Below, in pieces: positions 53,584-63,574 of a DNA stretch of 64,000 bases. The stretch is from Mycolicibacterium litorale. GTDB taxonomy: Bacteria; Actinomycetota; Actinomycetes; Mycobacteriales; Mycobacteriaceae. Location: contig NZ_AP022586.1 in assembly GCF_010731695.1 (NCBI RefSeq), forward strand, positions 1,240,001-1,304,000, in the 5' to 3' direction. Position 1 is the stretch's first letter; the number at the start of each line of letters is the position of its first letter. A model generated the notes under the pieces. It worked only from the letters and a program-made list of their open reading frames with translations. It was not told the origin of the DNA and did no database searches. Position numbers and translations under genes: made by a program.

Positions 53584-55119
53584 GTGCAAACGACCGCCAC
53601 CCCCTCGTCGCTCGCGACCACGACCTCCCGCGACGACTTCCGGGCGCTGGCCGCCGAACACCGCGTGGTGCCGGTGACCCGCAAGGTGCTCGCCGACAGC
53701 GAGACACCGCTGTCGGCGTACCGCAAGCTCGCCGCCAACCGGCCGGGAACGTTCCTGCTCGAGTCGGCGGAGAACGGCCGGTCGTGGTCGCGGTGGTCGT
53801 TCATCGGCGCGGGTGCACCCTCGGCGTTGACGGTGCGGGACGGCGAGGCGGTGTGGCTGGGCGTCACGCCCAAGGACGCGCCCAGCGGCGGCGATCCGCT
53901 GCACGCGCTGCGGGAGACGCTGACACTGCTGGAGACCGCGCCGCTGCCGGGGCTGCCGCCGCTGTCGAGCGGTCTGGTCGGGTTCTTCGCCTACGACATG
54001 GTGCGCCGCCTGGAGCGGCTGCCGTCGCTCGCGGTCGACGACCTCGGGCTGCCGGACATGCTGCTGTTGCTGGCCACCGACATCGCCGCCGTCGACCACC
54101 ACGAGGGCACCATCACGCTGATCGCCAACGCGGTGAACTGGAACGGCACCGACGAGCGCGTGGACTGGGCGTACGACGACGCGGTGGCCCGGCTCGACGT
54201 GATGACGCGGGCGCTGGGGCAGTCGTTGCCGTCGGCGGTGGCCACGTTCTCCCGGCCCGCGCCCACGCACCGGGCGCAGCGCACGGTCGAGGAGTACACG
54301 GCGATCGTGGAGAAACTCGTCGGTGACATCGAGGCCGGTGAGGCCTTCCAGGTGGTGCCGTCGCAGCGGTTCGAGATGGACACCCCCGCCGATCCGCTCG
54401 ACGTCTACCGCATGCTGCGGGTCACCAATCCCAGCCCCTACATGTACCTGCTCAACGTGCCCGACGAGGATGGGGGACTTGACTTCTCGGCGGTGGGCTC
54501 CAGCCCGGAGGCCCTGGTGACCGTCACCGACGGGAAGGCGACGACGCATCCGATCGCGGGGACGCGCTGGCGCGGTGACACCGAGGAAGAGGATGTGCTG
54601 CTCGAGAAGGAGCTGCTGGCCGACGAGAAGGAACGCGCCGAGCACCTGATGCTGGTCGATCTGGGCCGCAACGACCTGGGCCGGGTGTGCGAGCCCGGCA
54701 CGGTCCGGGTCGAGGACTACAGCCACATCGAGCGCTACAGCCACGTCATGCACCTGGTGTCGACGGTCACCGGGCGTCTCGCCGAGGGCAGGACCGCGCT
54801 GGACGCGGTCACGGCGTGCTTTCCGGCCGGCACGCTGTCCGGGGCCCCCAAGGTGCGCGCGATGGAGCTCATCGAGGAGGTCGAGAAGACTCGCCGCGGG
54901 CTGTACGGCGGCGTGCTGGGCTACCTCGACTTCGCGGGCAACGCCGATTTCGCGATCGCCATCCGCACCGCGCTGATGCGCGACGGCACCGCCTACGTGC
55001 AGGCCGGTGGCGGCGTGGTCGCCGATTCGAACGGACCCTACGAGTACACCGAGGCGGCGAACAAGGCCCGTGCCGTCCTCAACGCCATCGCCGCCGCCGA
55101 GACGCTGAGCGAACCATGA
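53584..55119 (+). CDS. trpE: Anthranilate synthase component I
   Basis: First committed tryptophan enzyme; makes anthranilate from chorismate with a separate glutaminase. 511 residues. Landmarks: [18 protein letters not shown] near 58-75 (feedback-site LLES), VVPSQRFE near 258, [12 protein letters not shown] near 323, [10 protein letters not shown] near 360 and [15 protein letters not shown] near 415. GTG 53584 follows a GAGAAT -10 box. The glutaminase subunit is not in this cluster. ATGA overlap with the next gene. Confidence 0.95.
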   Translation: MQTTATPSSLATTTSRDDFRALAAEHRVVPVTRKVLADSETPLSAYRKLAANRPGTFLLESAENGRSWSRWSFIGAGAPSALTVRDGEAVWLGVTPKDAPSGGDPLHALRETLTLLETAPLPGLPPLSSGLVGFFAYDMVRRLERLPSLAVDDLGLPDMLLLLATDIAAVDHHEGTITLIANAVNWNGTDERVDWAYDDAVARLDVMTRALGQSLPSAVATFSRPAPTHRAQRTVEEYTAIVEKLVGDIEAGEAFQVVPSQRFEMDTPADPLDVYRMLRVTNPSPYMYLLNVPDEDGGLDFSAVGSSPEALVTVTDGKATTHPIAGTRWRGDTEEEDVLLEKELLADEKERAEHLMLVDLGRNDLGRVCEPGTVRVEDYSHIERYSHVMHLVSTVTGRLAEGRTALDAVTACFPAGTLSGAPKVRAMELIEEVEKTRRGLYGGVLGYLDFAGNADFAIAIRTALMRDGTAYVQAGGGVVADSNGPYEYTEAANKARAVLNAIAAAETLSEP

Positions 55120-55712
55120 CCCGCATCGCCCAGCTCCTGCTCGTCCTCGGCGCCGCCGTGCTGTGGGTGGCGTCGCGGCTGACGTGGGTCGACGTGCAGT
55201 CGTTCGACGGGCTGGGCCAGCCGAAGACGTCGACGCTGACCGGTGCGCAGTGGTCGACGGCGCTGATCCCGCTGGCGCTGCTGGTGCTGGCGGCGGCGGT
55301 CGCGGTGCTCGCGGTCCGGGGGTGGCTGCTGCGGATCCTCGCGGTGCTGATGGCGGCGGCCAGTGCGGCGATGGCCTATCTGGCGATCACGCTGTGGGTC
55401 GTCGTCGACATCGCCCCGCGGGCGGCTGACCTGGCCGAGGTCCGGGTCGCAGACCTGACCGGCACGACCCGCCACTTCACCGGCGCGGTGCTGACGCTGG
55501 TCGCGGCCGTCCTGGCGCTGGTCGGCGCCGTGCTGTTGATGCGGTCGGCGGTGAAGGGGTCCGCCGCCGCGGGCCGGTACGCGGCGCCCTCGGCGCGTCG
55601 CGCCACGGCGGTGAAGCAGGACGAACAGGGGGAGCCGATGTCGGAGAGAATGCTGTGGGACGCCCTCGACGAGGGTCACGATCCCACCGACCGCGACACG
55701 AAGGGGCGGTGA
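55116..55712 (+). CDS. Trp-operon conserved membrane protein (TIGR02234 type)
   Basis: 198 residues with four helices: 5-22, 46-70 ([21 protein letters not shown]), 72-95 and 125-150, then a polar tail of about 45 residues. This is the membrane protein regularly found between trpE and trpC in actinobacteria (Rv1610 position). No enzymatic motif. ATGA overlap with trpE shows coupling. Function unknown. Confidence 0.87.
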   Translation: MTRIAQLLLVLGAAVLWVASRLTWVDVQSFDGLGQPKTSTLTGAQWSTALIPLALLVLAAAVAVLAVRGWLLRILAVLMAAASAAMAYLAITLWVVVDIAPRAADLAEVRVADLTGTTRHFTGAVLTLVAAVLALVGAVLLMRSAVKGSAAAGRYAAPSARRATAVKQDEQGEPMSERMLWDALDEGHDPTDRDTKGR

Positions 55713-55796
55713 CAGTCGATGTCCCGACTGCGACTACCCTTCGAGAAGAACCATCCGGCACCCGCCGGCGACGTACCAGAGGGGGATCGACGGGCT

Positions 55797-56615
55797 ATGA
55801 GTTCGGCGACCGTGCTCGACTCCATCATCGAAGGAGTCCGCGCCGACGTTGCCGCCCGTGAAGCCGTTGTCAGCCTCGCCGAGGTCAAGGAGCGGGCGCA
55901 GCAGGCCAGGCCACCGCTGGACGTCATGGCCGCGCTCCGCGAACCCGGCATCGGCGTCATCGCCGAGGTCAAGCGGGCCAGCCCGTCACGTGGTGAACTC
56001 GCCTCGATCGGTGATCCCGCGGACCTGGCCCGGGCCTATCAGAGTGGCGGCGCCCGGGTGATCAGCGTGCTGACCGAGCAACGCCGGTTCAACGGGTCGC
56101 TCGACGACCTCGACGCCGTGCGCGCCGCGGTGTCCATCCCGGTGCTGCGCAAGGACTTCATCGTCCGGCCGTATCAGATTCACGAGGCCCGTGCCCACGG
56201 CGCGGACATGCTGCTGCTGATCGTCGCGGCGCTCGAACAGCCCGCGCTGGAGTCGCTGCTGGAGCGCACCGAATCGCTCGGGATGACGGCGCTGGTGGAG
56301 GTGCACACCGAAGCCGAGGCCGACCGCGCACTGCAGGCGGGCGCCCGGGTGATCGGGGTGAACGCCCGCAACCTCAAGACCCTCGAGGTGGACCGGAACT
56401 GCTTTGCGCGTATCGCCCCGGGACTGCCGTCGAACGTCATCCGCGTCGCCGAATCCGGCGTGCGGGGGCCCGCTGATCTGCTGGCCTACGCCGGTGCGGG
56501 CGCCGACGCCGTGCTCGTCGGCGAGGGTGTCGTCACCAGCCGTGATCCGCGCAGCGCGGTGGCCGATCTGGTGACCGCCGGTACGCACCCGTCCTGCCCG
56601 AAACCGTCCCGGTAG
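55797..56615 (+). CDS. trpC: Indole-3-glycerol phosphate synthase
   Basis: Barrel enzyme of 272 residues forming indole glycerol phosphate. [13 protein letters not shown] near 50-62 holds the catalytic lysine, VLRKDFIV near 115 the second one, and [14 protein letters not shown] near 183 and [11 protein letters not shown] near 217 are classic. ATG 55797 is chosen on family N-terminus ([20 protein letters not shown]); an in-frame ATG at 55719 is less likely. A TACCCT at 55735 may mark a promoter for trpC-B-A. Confidence 0.95.
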   Translation: MSSATVLDSIIEGVRADVAAREAVVSLAEVKERAQQARPPLDVMAALREPGIGVIAEVKRASPSRGELASIGDPADLARAYQSGGARVISVLTEQRRFNGSLDDLDAVRAAVSIPVLRKDFIVRPYQIHEARAHGADMLLLIVAALEQPALESLLERTESLGMTALVEVHTEAEADRALQAGARVIGVNARNLKTLEVDRNCFARIAPGLPSNVIRVAESGVRGPADLLAYAGAGADAVLVGEGVVTSRDPRSAVADLVTAGTHPSCPKPSR

Positions 56616-56616
56616 C

Positions 56617-57879
56617 GTGTCCGAGCTCATCGATTCGGACCTGCCGCGCTCCAGCGCCGCCGTCGCCGAACCCACCAGCCATGACCCGGACGCCCGCGGC
56701 CATTTCGGCCCCTACGGTGGGCGGCTGGTCCCCGAGGCGCTGATGGCCGTCATCGAGGAGGTCACGTCCGCCTACGAGAAGGCGCGCGGGGATCAGACCT
56801 TCCTCGACGAACTCGACCGGCTGCAGCGCCACTACAGCGGCCGGCCGTCGCCGCTCTACGAGGCCACCCGGCTCAGCGACCACGCCGGTGGCGCGCGCAT
56901 CTTCCTGAAGCGAGAAGACCTCAACCACACCGGTTCTCACAAGATCAACAACGTGCTCGGGCAGGCGCTGCTGGCCCGGCAGATGGGCAAGACCCGGGTG
57001 ATCGCCGAGACCGGCGCCGGCCAGCACGGCGTCGCGACCGCGACCGCGTGTGCGCTGCTCGGCCTGGAGTGCGTGATCTACATGGGCGCGGTCGACACGG
57101 CCCGTCAGGCGCTGAACGTGGCGCGTATGCGTCTGCTCGGGGCCGAGGTCGTCTCCGTCGAGGCCGGGTCGAAGACGCTCAAAGACGCCATCAACGAGGC
57201 GTTCCGCGACTGGGTGACCAACGCCGACGCGACCTACTACTGCTTCGGCACGGCGGCCGGGCCGCATCCGTTCCCGTTGATGGTGCGTGACTTCCAGCGC
57301 ATCATCGGCCTCGAAGCGCGGGTGCAGATCCAGGCCCAGGCCGGCCGGCTTCCCGATGCGGTGACGGCCTGCGTCGGCGGGGGATCGAACGCGATCGGCG
57401 TCTTCCACGCGTTCATCGACGATCCCGGCGTGCGGCTGGTCGGCTACGAGGCCGCGGGTGACGGCGTCGAAACCGGCAGGCACGCCGCCACGTTCACGGG
57501 CGGCTCACCCGGCGCGTTCCAGGGGTCGTTCTCGTATCTGCTGCAGGACGAGGACGGCCAGACCGTCGAATCCCATTCCATCTCGGCCGGTCTCGACTAT
57601 CCCGGGGTCGGCCCCGAGCACGCGCTGCTCAAGGACATCGGGCGCGCCGAGTACCGGCCGATCACCGATACCGAAGCGATGGACGCGTTCTCGCTGCTGT
57701 GCCGCACCGAAGGCATCATCCCGGCGATCGAATCCGCGCACGCGGTGGCCGGTGCGCTCAAACTCGGCCGCGAACTCGGGCCCGGCGCGGTGATCCTGGT
57801 GAATCTGTCCGGGCGCGGCGACAAAGACGTCGAGACCGCGGCGCAATGGTTCGGTCTGCTGGACAAAGGCGGTTCATGA
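56617..57879 (+). CDS. trpB: Tryptophan synthase beta chain
   Basis: PLP enzyme that joins indole and serine. 420 residues. The PLP lysine is in [10 protein letters not shown] near 109; [17 protein letters not shown] near 132 and GGGSNAIG near 253 are the cofactor loops. The first 26 residues are a polar lead before [14 protein letters not shown]. Starts two bases after trpC; ATGA overlap with trpA. Confidence 0.96.
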   Translation: MSELIDSDLPRSSAAVAEPTSHDPDARGHFGPYGGRLVPEALMAVIEEVTSAYEKARGDQTFLDELDRLQRHYSGRPSPLYEATRLSDHAGGARIFLKREDLNHTGSHKINNVLGQALLARQMGKTRVIAETGAGQHGVATATACALLGLECVIYMGAVDTARQALNVARMRLLGAEVVSVEAGSKTLKDAINEAFRDWVTNADATYYCFGTAAGPHPFPLMVRDFQRIIGLEARVQIQAQAGRLPDAVTACVGGGSNAIGVFHAFIDDPGVRLVGYEAAGDGVETGRHAATFTGGSPGAFQGSFSYLLQDEDGQTVESHSISAGLDYPGVGPEHALLKDIGRAEYRPITDTEAMDAFSLLCRTEGIIPAIESAHAVAGALKLGRELGPGAVILVNLSGRGDKDVETAAQWFGLLDKGGS

Positions 57880-58664
57880 GTCGGTTGGGTGGCTTGTTCG
57901 ACGCTTGCCGCGCCGAGCAGCGTGCGGCGCTGATCGGATACCTGCCGACCGGGTTCCCCGACGTGCCGGAGTCGATCTCGGCGATGACGGCGCTGGTCGA
58001 ATCCGGTTGCGACGTCATCGAAGTGGGCATCCCGTATTCCGACCCGGGGATGGACGGCCCAGTCATCGCCGCGGCCGCGGACGCCGCGCTGCAGGGCGGC
58101 GTCCGGGTGCGCGACACATTGGCCGCGGTCGAGGCGATCAGCAACGCCGGCGGCCGCGCCGTGGTCATGACGTACTGGAATCCGGTGCTGCGGTGGGGGA
58201 TCGACGCATTCGCGCGGGACCTCGCGGCCGCCGGTGGGTTGGGCTTGATCACGCCCGATCTGATCCCCGAAGAGGCCGACGAGTGGATGGCCGCCTCGGA
58301 GGCCCATGATCTCGACCGCATCTTCCTGGTGGCACCGGCGTCCACGCCCGAGCGGCTGGCCAAGACCGTCGAGGCGACCCGCGGCTTCGTGTACGCCGCG
58401 TCGACGATGGGTGTCACCGGCGCGCGTGACGCCGTGTCGAGCGCGGCACCCGAACTGGTCGCGCGAGTGAAAGAGGTGTCGGACATCCCGGTCGGCGTCG
58501 GCCTCGGGGTGCGGTCCCGCGAGCAGGCCGCCGAGATCGGCGCGTACGCCGACGGCGTGATCGTCGGGTCGGCGCTGGTGTCGGCGCTCAAGGAGGGGCT
58601 GCCTGCCGTGCGGGCGCTGACCGAGGAACTAGCTGAGGGAGTGCGCCAGAGGGTGACGGCGTGA
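57876..58664 (+). CDS. trpA: Tryptophan synthase alpha chain
   Basis: 262-residue barrel that cleaves indole glycerol phosphate to indole for TrpB. Catalytic glutamate and aspartate are in [18 protein letters not shown] near 46-63; [13 protein letters not shown] opens the first loop and [14 protein letters not shown] near 209 is the phosphate site. GTGA overlap runs into lgt, so lgt is cotranslated with the trp genes. Confidence 0.96.
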   Translation: MSRLGGLFDACRAEQRAALIGYLPTGFPDVPESISAMTALVESGCDVIEVGIPYSDPGMDGPVIAAAADAALQGGVRVRDTLAAVEAISNAGGRAVVMTYWNPVLRWGIDAFARDLAAAGGLGLITPDLIPEEADEWMAASEAHDLDRIFLVAPASTPERLAKTVEATRGFVYAASTMGVTGARDAVSSAAPELVARVKEVSDIPVGVGLGVRSREQAAEIGAYADGVIVGSALVSALKEGLPAVRALTEELAEGVRQRVTA

Positions 58665-60457
58665 CGTCCACGCTGGCGTACCTCCCCAGTCCGTCGCAGG
58701 GCGTCTGGCAGCTGGGCCCGTTCCCGTTGCGGGCGTACGCGCTGTGCATCATCGCCGGCATCATCGTGGCGCTGGTGCTCGGTGACCGGCGCTGGGAAGC
58801 GCGCGGCGGTGAGCGCGGGGTCATCTACGACATCGCCCTGTGGGCAGTGCCCTTCGGCCTGATCGGCGGTCGGCTCTATCACGTCTTGACCGACTGGCGG
58901 ACGTACTTCGGACCCGACGGTGCGGGGCTGATCGCCGCCTTCCGAATCTGGGAGGGCGGCCTCGGTATCTGGGGGGCGGTGGCGCTCGGCGGTGTGGGGG
59001 CGTGGATCGCGTGCCGGCGCCGGAACATCCCGCTACCCGCGTTCGGCGACGCGATCGCGCCGGGCATCATCCTGGCGCAGGCGATCGGGCGTCTCGGCAA
59101 CTACTTCAACCAGGAGCTCTACGGCGGACCGACGACGCTGCCGTGGGGGCTGGAGATCTACGAACGCCTCGATGCCAACGGCCAGCGAAACGATCTGATC
59201 GGGGTGTCGACGGGCCGGGTGCTGGAGGTCGTGCACCCCACCTTCCTGTACGAACTGCTGTGGAATCTGCTGGTGTTCGCGGTGCTCATCTGGGCGGACC
59301 GGCGATTCAAACTGGGGCACGGCAGGCTGTTCGCGCTCTACGTCGCGGGGTACTGCCTCGGCCGGTTCTGGATCGAGCTGCTGCGGACCGACATGGCCAC
59401 GCATCTGGCGGGCATCCGGATCAACTCGTTCACGTCGATGTTCGTGTTCATCGGCGCGGTCGTCTATCTGATGGCGGCGCCGCGGGGCCGGGAGGATCCG
59501 GCGACGCTGCGGGAGGCGCCTGAGGAGGACGCCGAGGCCGAGGGTCTCGAAGCCCGAGGCTATGAGCACGGGGGCCGGGAGGACGCCCGGACCGAGGAGT
59601 TCCTCAAGGAGCTTGCGACCGGTGTCGCGGTGACGACGGGTGTCGGGGTGGCGGCGAAGGTCGCGGGAGACGAAGACCCTGACGACGACCCTGATGATGA
59701 GGCCGACGGCAATGCTGAGGATGCCGTCGCCGCAGAGGATCTTGACGCCGTTGCGGACGAGGTGACCGCGGACGACAAAGCGGAGCCGGTGGCTGAGGCT
59801 GAGGCGTTGGCTGAGGATGTGGAGTCGGCGCCGTCGGAGGACATTGCGGAGGCGGTGGCGTTCGCGGAGGCCGGTGAGGCCGCTGATCGTGAGCCGTTGA
59901 CGACGGCGGGTGCGGTTGAGGGCGAGGACGCGGTCGCCGTTGAGGAGGCTGCCGAAGCGGCGCATGAGGCGGCGGTTGAGCGGGCGGAGGAAGCCGAGAC
60001 CGTTGCGGATGACGTGGCCGCGGACGACAAGGCGGCGCCGGTGGCTGAGGCTGAGGCGTTGGCTGAGGACGTGGAGTCGGCGCCGTCGGAGGACATCGCG
60101 GAGGCGGTGGCGTTCGCGGAGGCCGGTGAGGCCGCTGATCGTGAGCCGTTGACGACGGCGGGTGCGGTTGAGGGCGAGGACGCGGTCGCCGTTGAGGAGG
60201 CTGCCGAAGAGGCGCATGAGGCGGCGGTTGAGCGGGCGGAGGAAGCCGAGGCCGTCGCGGACGAGGTGACCGCGGACGACGGGGCTGCTGATCGTGAGCC
60301 GTTGACGACGGCGGGTGCGGTTGAGGGCGAGGACGCCGTCGCCGCTGAGGAGGCTGCCGAAGAGGCGCATGAGGCGGCGGTTGAGCGGGCGGAGGAAGCC
60401 GAGGCCGTTGCGGACGAGGTGACCGCGGACGACGGGCTGCTGATCGTGAGCCGTTGA
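58661..60457 (+). CDS. lgt: Prolipoprotein diacylglyceryl transferase with long Ala/Glu-rich extension (frame broken)
   Basis: Moves diacylglycerol to the cysteine of prolipoproteins, the step before LspA. Core residues 1-275 have seven helices and the Lgt signature GRLGNYFNQELYGG near 144-157, plus VVHPTFLYELLWN near 193 and HGRLFALYVAGYCLGRFWIE near 226. After residue 285 comes an acidic Ala/Glu-rich tail with repeats. As read the protein stops at 60457 (598 residues) with an odd ending LLIVSR. One base is missing at 60434-60436 compared with the sister copy at 60281-60284 (GGG against GGGG). Restoring it would join the next frame to 61587, about 975 residues. The catalytic core is intact either way. 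Confidence 0.9.
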   Translation: MTSTLAYLPSPSQGVWQLGPFPLRAYALCIIAGIIVALVLGDRRWEARGGERGVIYDIALWAVPFGLIGGRLYHVLTDWRTYFGPDGAGLIAAFRIWEGGLGIWGAVALGGVGAWIACRRRNIPLPAFGDAIAPGIILAQAIGRLGNYFNQELYGGPTTLPWGLEIYERLDANGQRNDLIGVSTGRVLEVVHPTFLYELLWNLLVFAVLIWADRRFKLGHGRLFALYVAGYCLGRFWIELLRTDMATHLAGIRINSFTSMFVFIGAVVYLMAAPRGREDPATLREAPEEDAEAEGLEARGYEHGGREDARTEEFLKELATGVAVTTGVGVAAKVAGDEDPDDDPDDEADGNAEDAVAAEDLDAVADEVTADDKAEPVAEAEALAEDVESAPSEDIAEAVAFAEAGEAADREPLTTAGAVEGEDAVAVEEAAEAAHEAAVERAEEAETVADDVAADDKAAPVAEAEALAEDVESAPSEDIAEAVAFAEAGEAADREPLTTAGAVEGEDAVAVEEAAEEAHEAAVERAEEAEAVADEVTADDGAADREPLTTAGAVEGEDAVAAEEAAEEAHEAAVERAEEAEAVADEVTADDGLLIVSR

Positions 60458-61095
60458 CGACGGCAGGTGCGGTTGAGGGCGAGGACGCCGTCGCCGCTGA
60501 GGAGGCTGCCGAAGAGGCGCATGAGGCGGCGGTTGAGCGGGCGGAGGAAGCCGAGGCCGTTGCGGATGAGGTGGCCGCGGACGACAAGGCGGAGCCGGTG
60601 GCTGAGGCTGAGGCGTTGGCTGAGGATGTGGAGTCGGCGCCGTCGGAGGACATTGCGGAGGCGGTGGCGTTCGCGGAGGCCGGTGAGGCTGCTGATCGTG
60701 AGCCGTTGACGACGGCGGGTGCGGTTGAGGGCGAGGAAGCGGTCGCCGTTGAGGAGGCTGCCGAAGCGGCGCATGAGGCGGCGGTTGAGCGGGCGGAGGA
60801 AGCCGAGGCCGTTGCGGACGAGGTGACCGCGGACGAAGGGGCCGCTGATCGTGAGCCGTTGACGACGGCGGGTGCGGTTGAGGGCGAGGAGGCGGTCGCC
60901 GCTGAAGAGGCTGCCGAAGAGGCGCATGAGGCGGCGGTTGAGCGTGCGGAGGAAGCCGAGGCCGTTGCGGACGAGGTGACCGCGGAGGCCGGTGAGGCTG
61001 CTGATCGTGAGCCGTTGACGACGGCGGGTGCGGTTGAGGGCGAGGACGCGGTCGCCGTTGAGGAGGCTGCCGAAGCGGCGCATGAGGCGGCGGTC
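59752..61095 (+). repeat. Coding repeat array in the lgt 3' extension
   Basis: A block encoding ADREPLTTAGAVEGE recurs seven times; its GCTGATCG starts are at 59882, 60134, 60287, 60439, 60691, 60844 and 61000. Spacings are 252, 153, 152, 252, 153 and 156 bases: long and short units of 84 and 51-52 codons, in an order suggesting duplication of a larger block. Only the 152 step breaks the reading frame. Confidence 0.9.
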
Positions 61096-61587
61096 GAGGC
61101 ACACGAGGAGGCCGTCGAGCTCGCGGAGGAAGCCGACGAGGAAGCCGACGAGGATGCCGACGCAGTAGCGGAGGACGACCAGCCGCAGGGCGAGGACCTC
61201 GAAGCGGCCGCGGAAAGGGCCGATGAGGCGGAGGCCGTGGCCGAGGACATCGCCCTCGCTGACGCCGAAGGCCACTTCGCCGACGAGGAGCCCGTCGACG
61301 ACGGGCCCGTGAATGCCGACTCGGACGTCATAGCCGGCGAGGTCGGCGCAGCCGAGGCCGACGCGCTCGAGGATCCGGACACCCAGCGACAGGCTGAGTC
61401 CGACGACGCCGCCGAACCGATCGTCGCGGACGACGAGTTGGCCGCAAGCGTTCAGGACGCAACCGGCACCGACGTCGTAACACCCGATCAGACGCCTGCA
61501 GCCACATCACCCCCAGCGACACCGTTCGCCGCACCGAAGCGCGCCACCCGCGCGCTCCGCGAGATGTTGCGGCGCCGCCGGAAGTAG
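60434..61587 (+). pseudogene. lgt: Frameshifted continuation of the lgt C-terminal extension
   Basis: From 60434 the repeat protein carries on in the +1-shifted frame to the stop at 61587, about 380 codons, with the same codon bias and repeats as the first part. After the last repeat come a unique acidic region (EEADEEADEDADAVAEDDQP) and a strongly basic end, KRATRALREMLRRRRK. No convincing start codon or ribosome site opens this frame, so it is a separated tail of lgt rather than a gene of its own. It may reflect a true mutation, slippage, or an assembly error in repeats. Confidence 0.85.
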
Positions 61588-61622
61588 CGATCCCGACACC
61601 GCGATGTGTCAGACCCCGGCTC

Positions 61623-61628
61623 TACAAT
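61623..61628 (+). promoter_or_regulatory. -10 box of the DUF222/HNH gene, leaderless
   Basis: TACAAT ends 7 bases before ATG 61636. The spacer CGAAAGC differs at one base from that of the nrtR promoter (CGAAAAC). Confidence 0.55.
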
Positions 61629-61635
61629 CGAAAGC

Positions 61636-63078
61636 ATGTTCGAAGAGTCGCAGACGGCAGCACGGTCGCTGGTCGACCGCATCGCCGGGTCAGCCAAGGC
61701 GGCCAACCAGGCGACCGCCCGCATGCTGGTTGCCATCGGCGATCTGTATCGGCTGCGGCTGCGAGAGGTCGGCGATGCCGCCTACGCCGCCTGCGACACC
61801 GTGGACGCGGTCGCCGCCGAAGTAGCTGCCGCGCTGACCATCAGCGCAGACCTGGCCGGCAGCCACCTGCGGCACGCCGTGGCGATGCACGACCGGCTGC
61901 CGCAGGTCGGTTCGGTGTTCGTCGCCGGCGACATCGACTACTTCATGTTCCAGACCATCGTCACCCGCACCAACCTCGTCGTCGATCCCGACGCGCTGGC
62001 CGCAGTCGACGGTCAGATCGCAGCCGCAGCGTCGCGCTGGACCGCCCTGAGCAAAGGCCAGCTCTCCGCGCGCGTGGATCGGATCGTCGCTCGGGTGGAT
62101 CCGGACGCCGTGCGCCGCCGGAAAGAAGCCGCCGAGCGGCGTGAGATCTGGGTCGCTGACCGCCTCGACGGCTTGTCGGACATCGGCGGGACGCTGTTCA
62201 CCACCGCGGCCCACGCCCTCGACCAGCGGCTCAATGCCTTGGCGGCCACCGTCTGCGAGCACGATCCCCGCAATCGAGACCAGCGCCGCGCGGACGCGGT
62301 GGAAGCCATGGTGGCCGGCGCCGACCGGATGGCATGCCGCTGCGACAACCCGGATTGCGCCGCCGGCGGGTTGACCGCGGGTCCGGTCGTCATCCACGTC
62401 ATCGCCGACCAGCCGACCGTCGAGGGGACCAGTGACAACGAGGGGTCGCTGATCGGTGCCGACGGGCTACTGCCTCCGGAAGTCATCGCCGAGCAAGCCC
62501 GGTCTTCCACGCTGCACCCGCTCACCCTGCCCGCCGACGCGCCACCGGAACCGCGGTACGCCCCGTCCCGGGCACTGGCCGAGTACGTCCGTTGCCGCGA
62601 CCTGACGTGCCGATTCCCCGGCTGCGAGCGGCCCGCCGCGCGCACCGACCTCGACCACACGATTCCCCGCGGCTCCGGCGGGCCCACCCAGGCGGCGAAC
62701 CTCAAGTGCCTGTGCCGGATGCACCACATGATCAAGACCTTCGGCGGCTGGAAGGATCAGCAGTTGCCCGACGGCACCGTCATCTGGGTGAGCCCCTCCG
62801 GGCACACGTACGTCACCACCCCGGGCAGCGCCCTGCTGTTCCCCGGCTTGTGCGCACCCACCGCGCCGGTCGCGGGCAAGAAGTTCGACACCGTCGCCGG
62901 TGACCGTAAGGCCAGAATGCCCCAGCGTCGCCGCACCCGGGCGCAGAACCGCGCCGCGGTTGTGGCGAAGGAGCGCGCTCACAACCGGGCGATGCGCCAG
63001 AAGAAGCGCCGGGAGACGCACGCATATCTGTCCGGCAACTCCACACCAGATCCCGGCGACGAGCCTCCGCCGTTCTGA
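61636..63078 (+). CDS. DUF222 / HNH endonuclease-domain protein (13E12 repeat family)
   Basis: 480 residues. The helical DUF222 region fills about 10-300, with the HNH module near 328-372: CRFPGCERP, then DLDHTIPRGSGGPT and CLCRMHHMIKT, which gives the zinc cysteines and the HNH histidines. The C-terminus is very basic (RKARMPQRRRTRAQNRAAV). Such genes are multicopy in mycobacteria, sometimes linked to 13E12 elements; no flanking inverted repeats or transposase are visible here. DNA cleavage is expected from the fold but targets are unknown. ATG 61636 follows a TACAAT -10 box. Confidence 0.88.
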   Translation: MFEESQTAARSLVDRIAGSAKAANQATARMLVAIGDLYRLRLREVGDAAYAACDTVDAVAAEVAAALTISADLAGSHLRHAVAMHDRLPQVGSVFVAGDIDYFMFQTIVTRTNLVVDPDALAAVDGQIAAAASRWTALSKGQLSARVDRIVARVDPDAVRRRKEAAERREIWVADRLDGLSDIGGTLFTTAAHALDQRLNALAATVCEHDPRNRDQRRADAVEAMVAGADRMACRCDNPDCAAGGLTAGPVVIHVIADQPTVEGTSDNEGSLIGADGLLPPEVIAEQARSSTLHPLTLPADAPPEPRYAPSRALAEYVRCRDLTCRFPGCERPAARTDLDHTIPRGSGGPTQAANLKCLCRMHHMIKTFGGWKDQQLPDGTVIWVSPSGHTYVTTPGSALLFPGLCAPTAPVAGKKFDTVAGDRKARMPQRRRTRAQNRAAVVAKERAHNRAMRQKKRRETHAYLSGNSTPDPGDEPPPF

Positions 63079-63151
63079 CGCCGCCGGCGACGGCACACTT
63101 TTCGGGTTTTCCACCCTTATGAGCGCTATGGCGGTCTGGCATGCTGATCAC

Positions 63152-63574
63152 ATGACCGATCCCTCGCAGTTCGGCAACACCCCTGACGGCACACCGCCCC
63201 CTCCGCCGGGAAGTTATCCGCCGCCGCCCGCCGGCACCGGATTCCCACCGTCGTCGTATCCGCCGCCGCCCGGCAATTACCCGCCGCCCTATTACGACCC
63301 GTCTGCGCCCTACGGTCGGCATCCGATGACCGGAGAGCCGTACTCGGACAAGTCGAAGTTCGTCGCCGGGCTTCTCCAGCTGGTCGGCCTGGTGGGCCTG
63401 GTCGGCATCGGCCGCATCTACCTCGGCCAGACCGGACTGGGCGTCGCCCAGCTGGTGGTCGGCCTCGTCACCTGCGGTATCGGTGCGGTCATCTGGGGCA
63501 TCATCGACGCGATCCTCATCTTCACCGACAAGGTCCGCGACCCGAATGGTCTCCCACTGCGTGATGGAACCTGA
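63152..63574 (+). CDS. TM2-domain membrane protein with proline-rich N-terminus
   Basis: 140 residues. The first 65 are Pro/Tyr/Gly-rich (PPPPPGSYPPPP, PPPYYDPS), disordered and probably cytosolic. Then KSKFVAGLLQLVGLVGLVGIG leads into a two-helix TM2 domain with RIYLGQTGLGVAQLVVG and a C-terminal DAILIFTDKVRDPNG. TM2 proteins have unknown roles. The M. tuberculosis counterpart in order is Rv1615. ATG 63152 is chosen over upstream in-frame codons. It overlaps the next gene by 11 bases. Confidence 0.82.
   Translation: MTDPSQFGNTPDGTPPPPPGSYPPPPAGTGFPPSSYPPPPGNYPPPYYDPSAPYGRHPMTGEPYSDKSKFVAGLLQLVGLVGLVGIGRIYLGQTGLGVAQLVVGLVTCGIGAVIWGIIDAILIFTDKVRDPNGLPLRDGT

Noticed and set aside
55719..55796. 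Short ORF or longer trpC N-terminus from ATG 55719
   Set aside because: The conserved TrpC start is at 55797; the stretch has no family match and a likely promoter lies in it.
59882..61020. CRISPR-like array in the lgt region
   Set aside because: Repeats are long, in frame (except one base), and lack regular short repeats with unique spacers; they are protein repeats.
59033..61102. Long minus-strand reading frames across the lgt repeats
   Set aside because: They mirror the repeat composition of lgt in reverse (Pro/Arg- or Ser/Ala-rich), have no start signals, and differ in frame but share the same repeat period; shadows.
61636..63078. 13E12 gene as part of a mobile element
   Set aside because: No inverted repeats, target duplication, integrase or transposase is visible around it.
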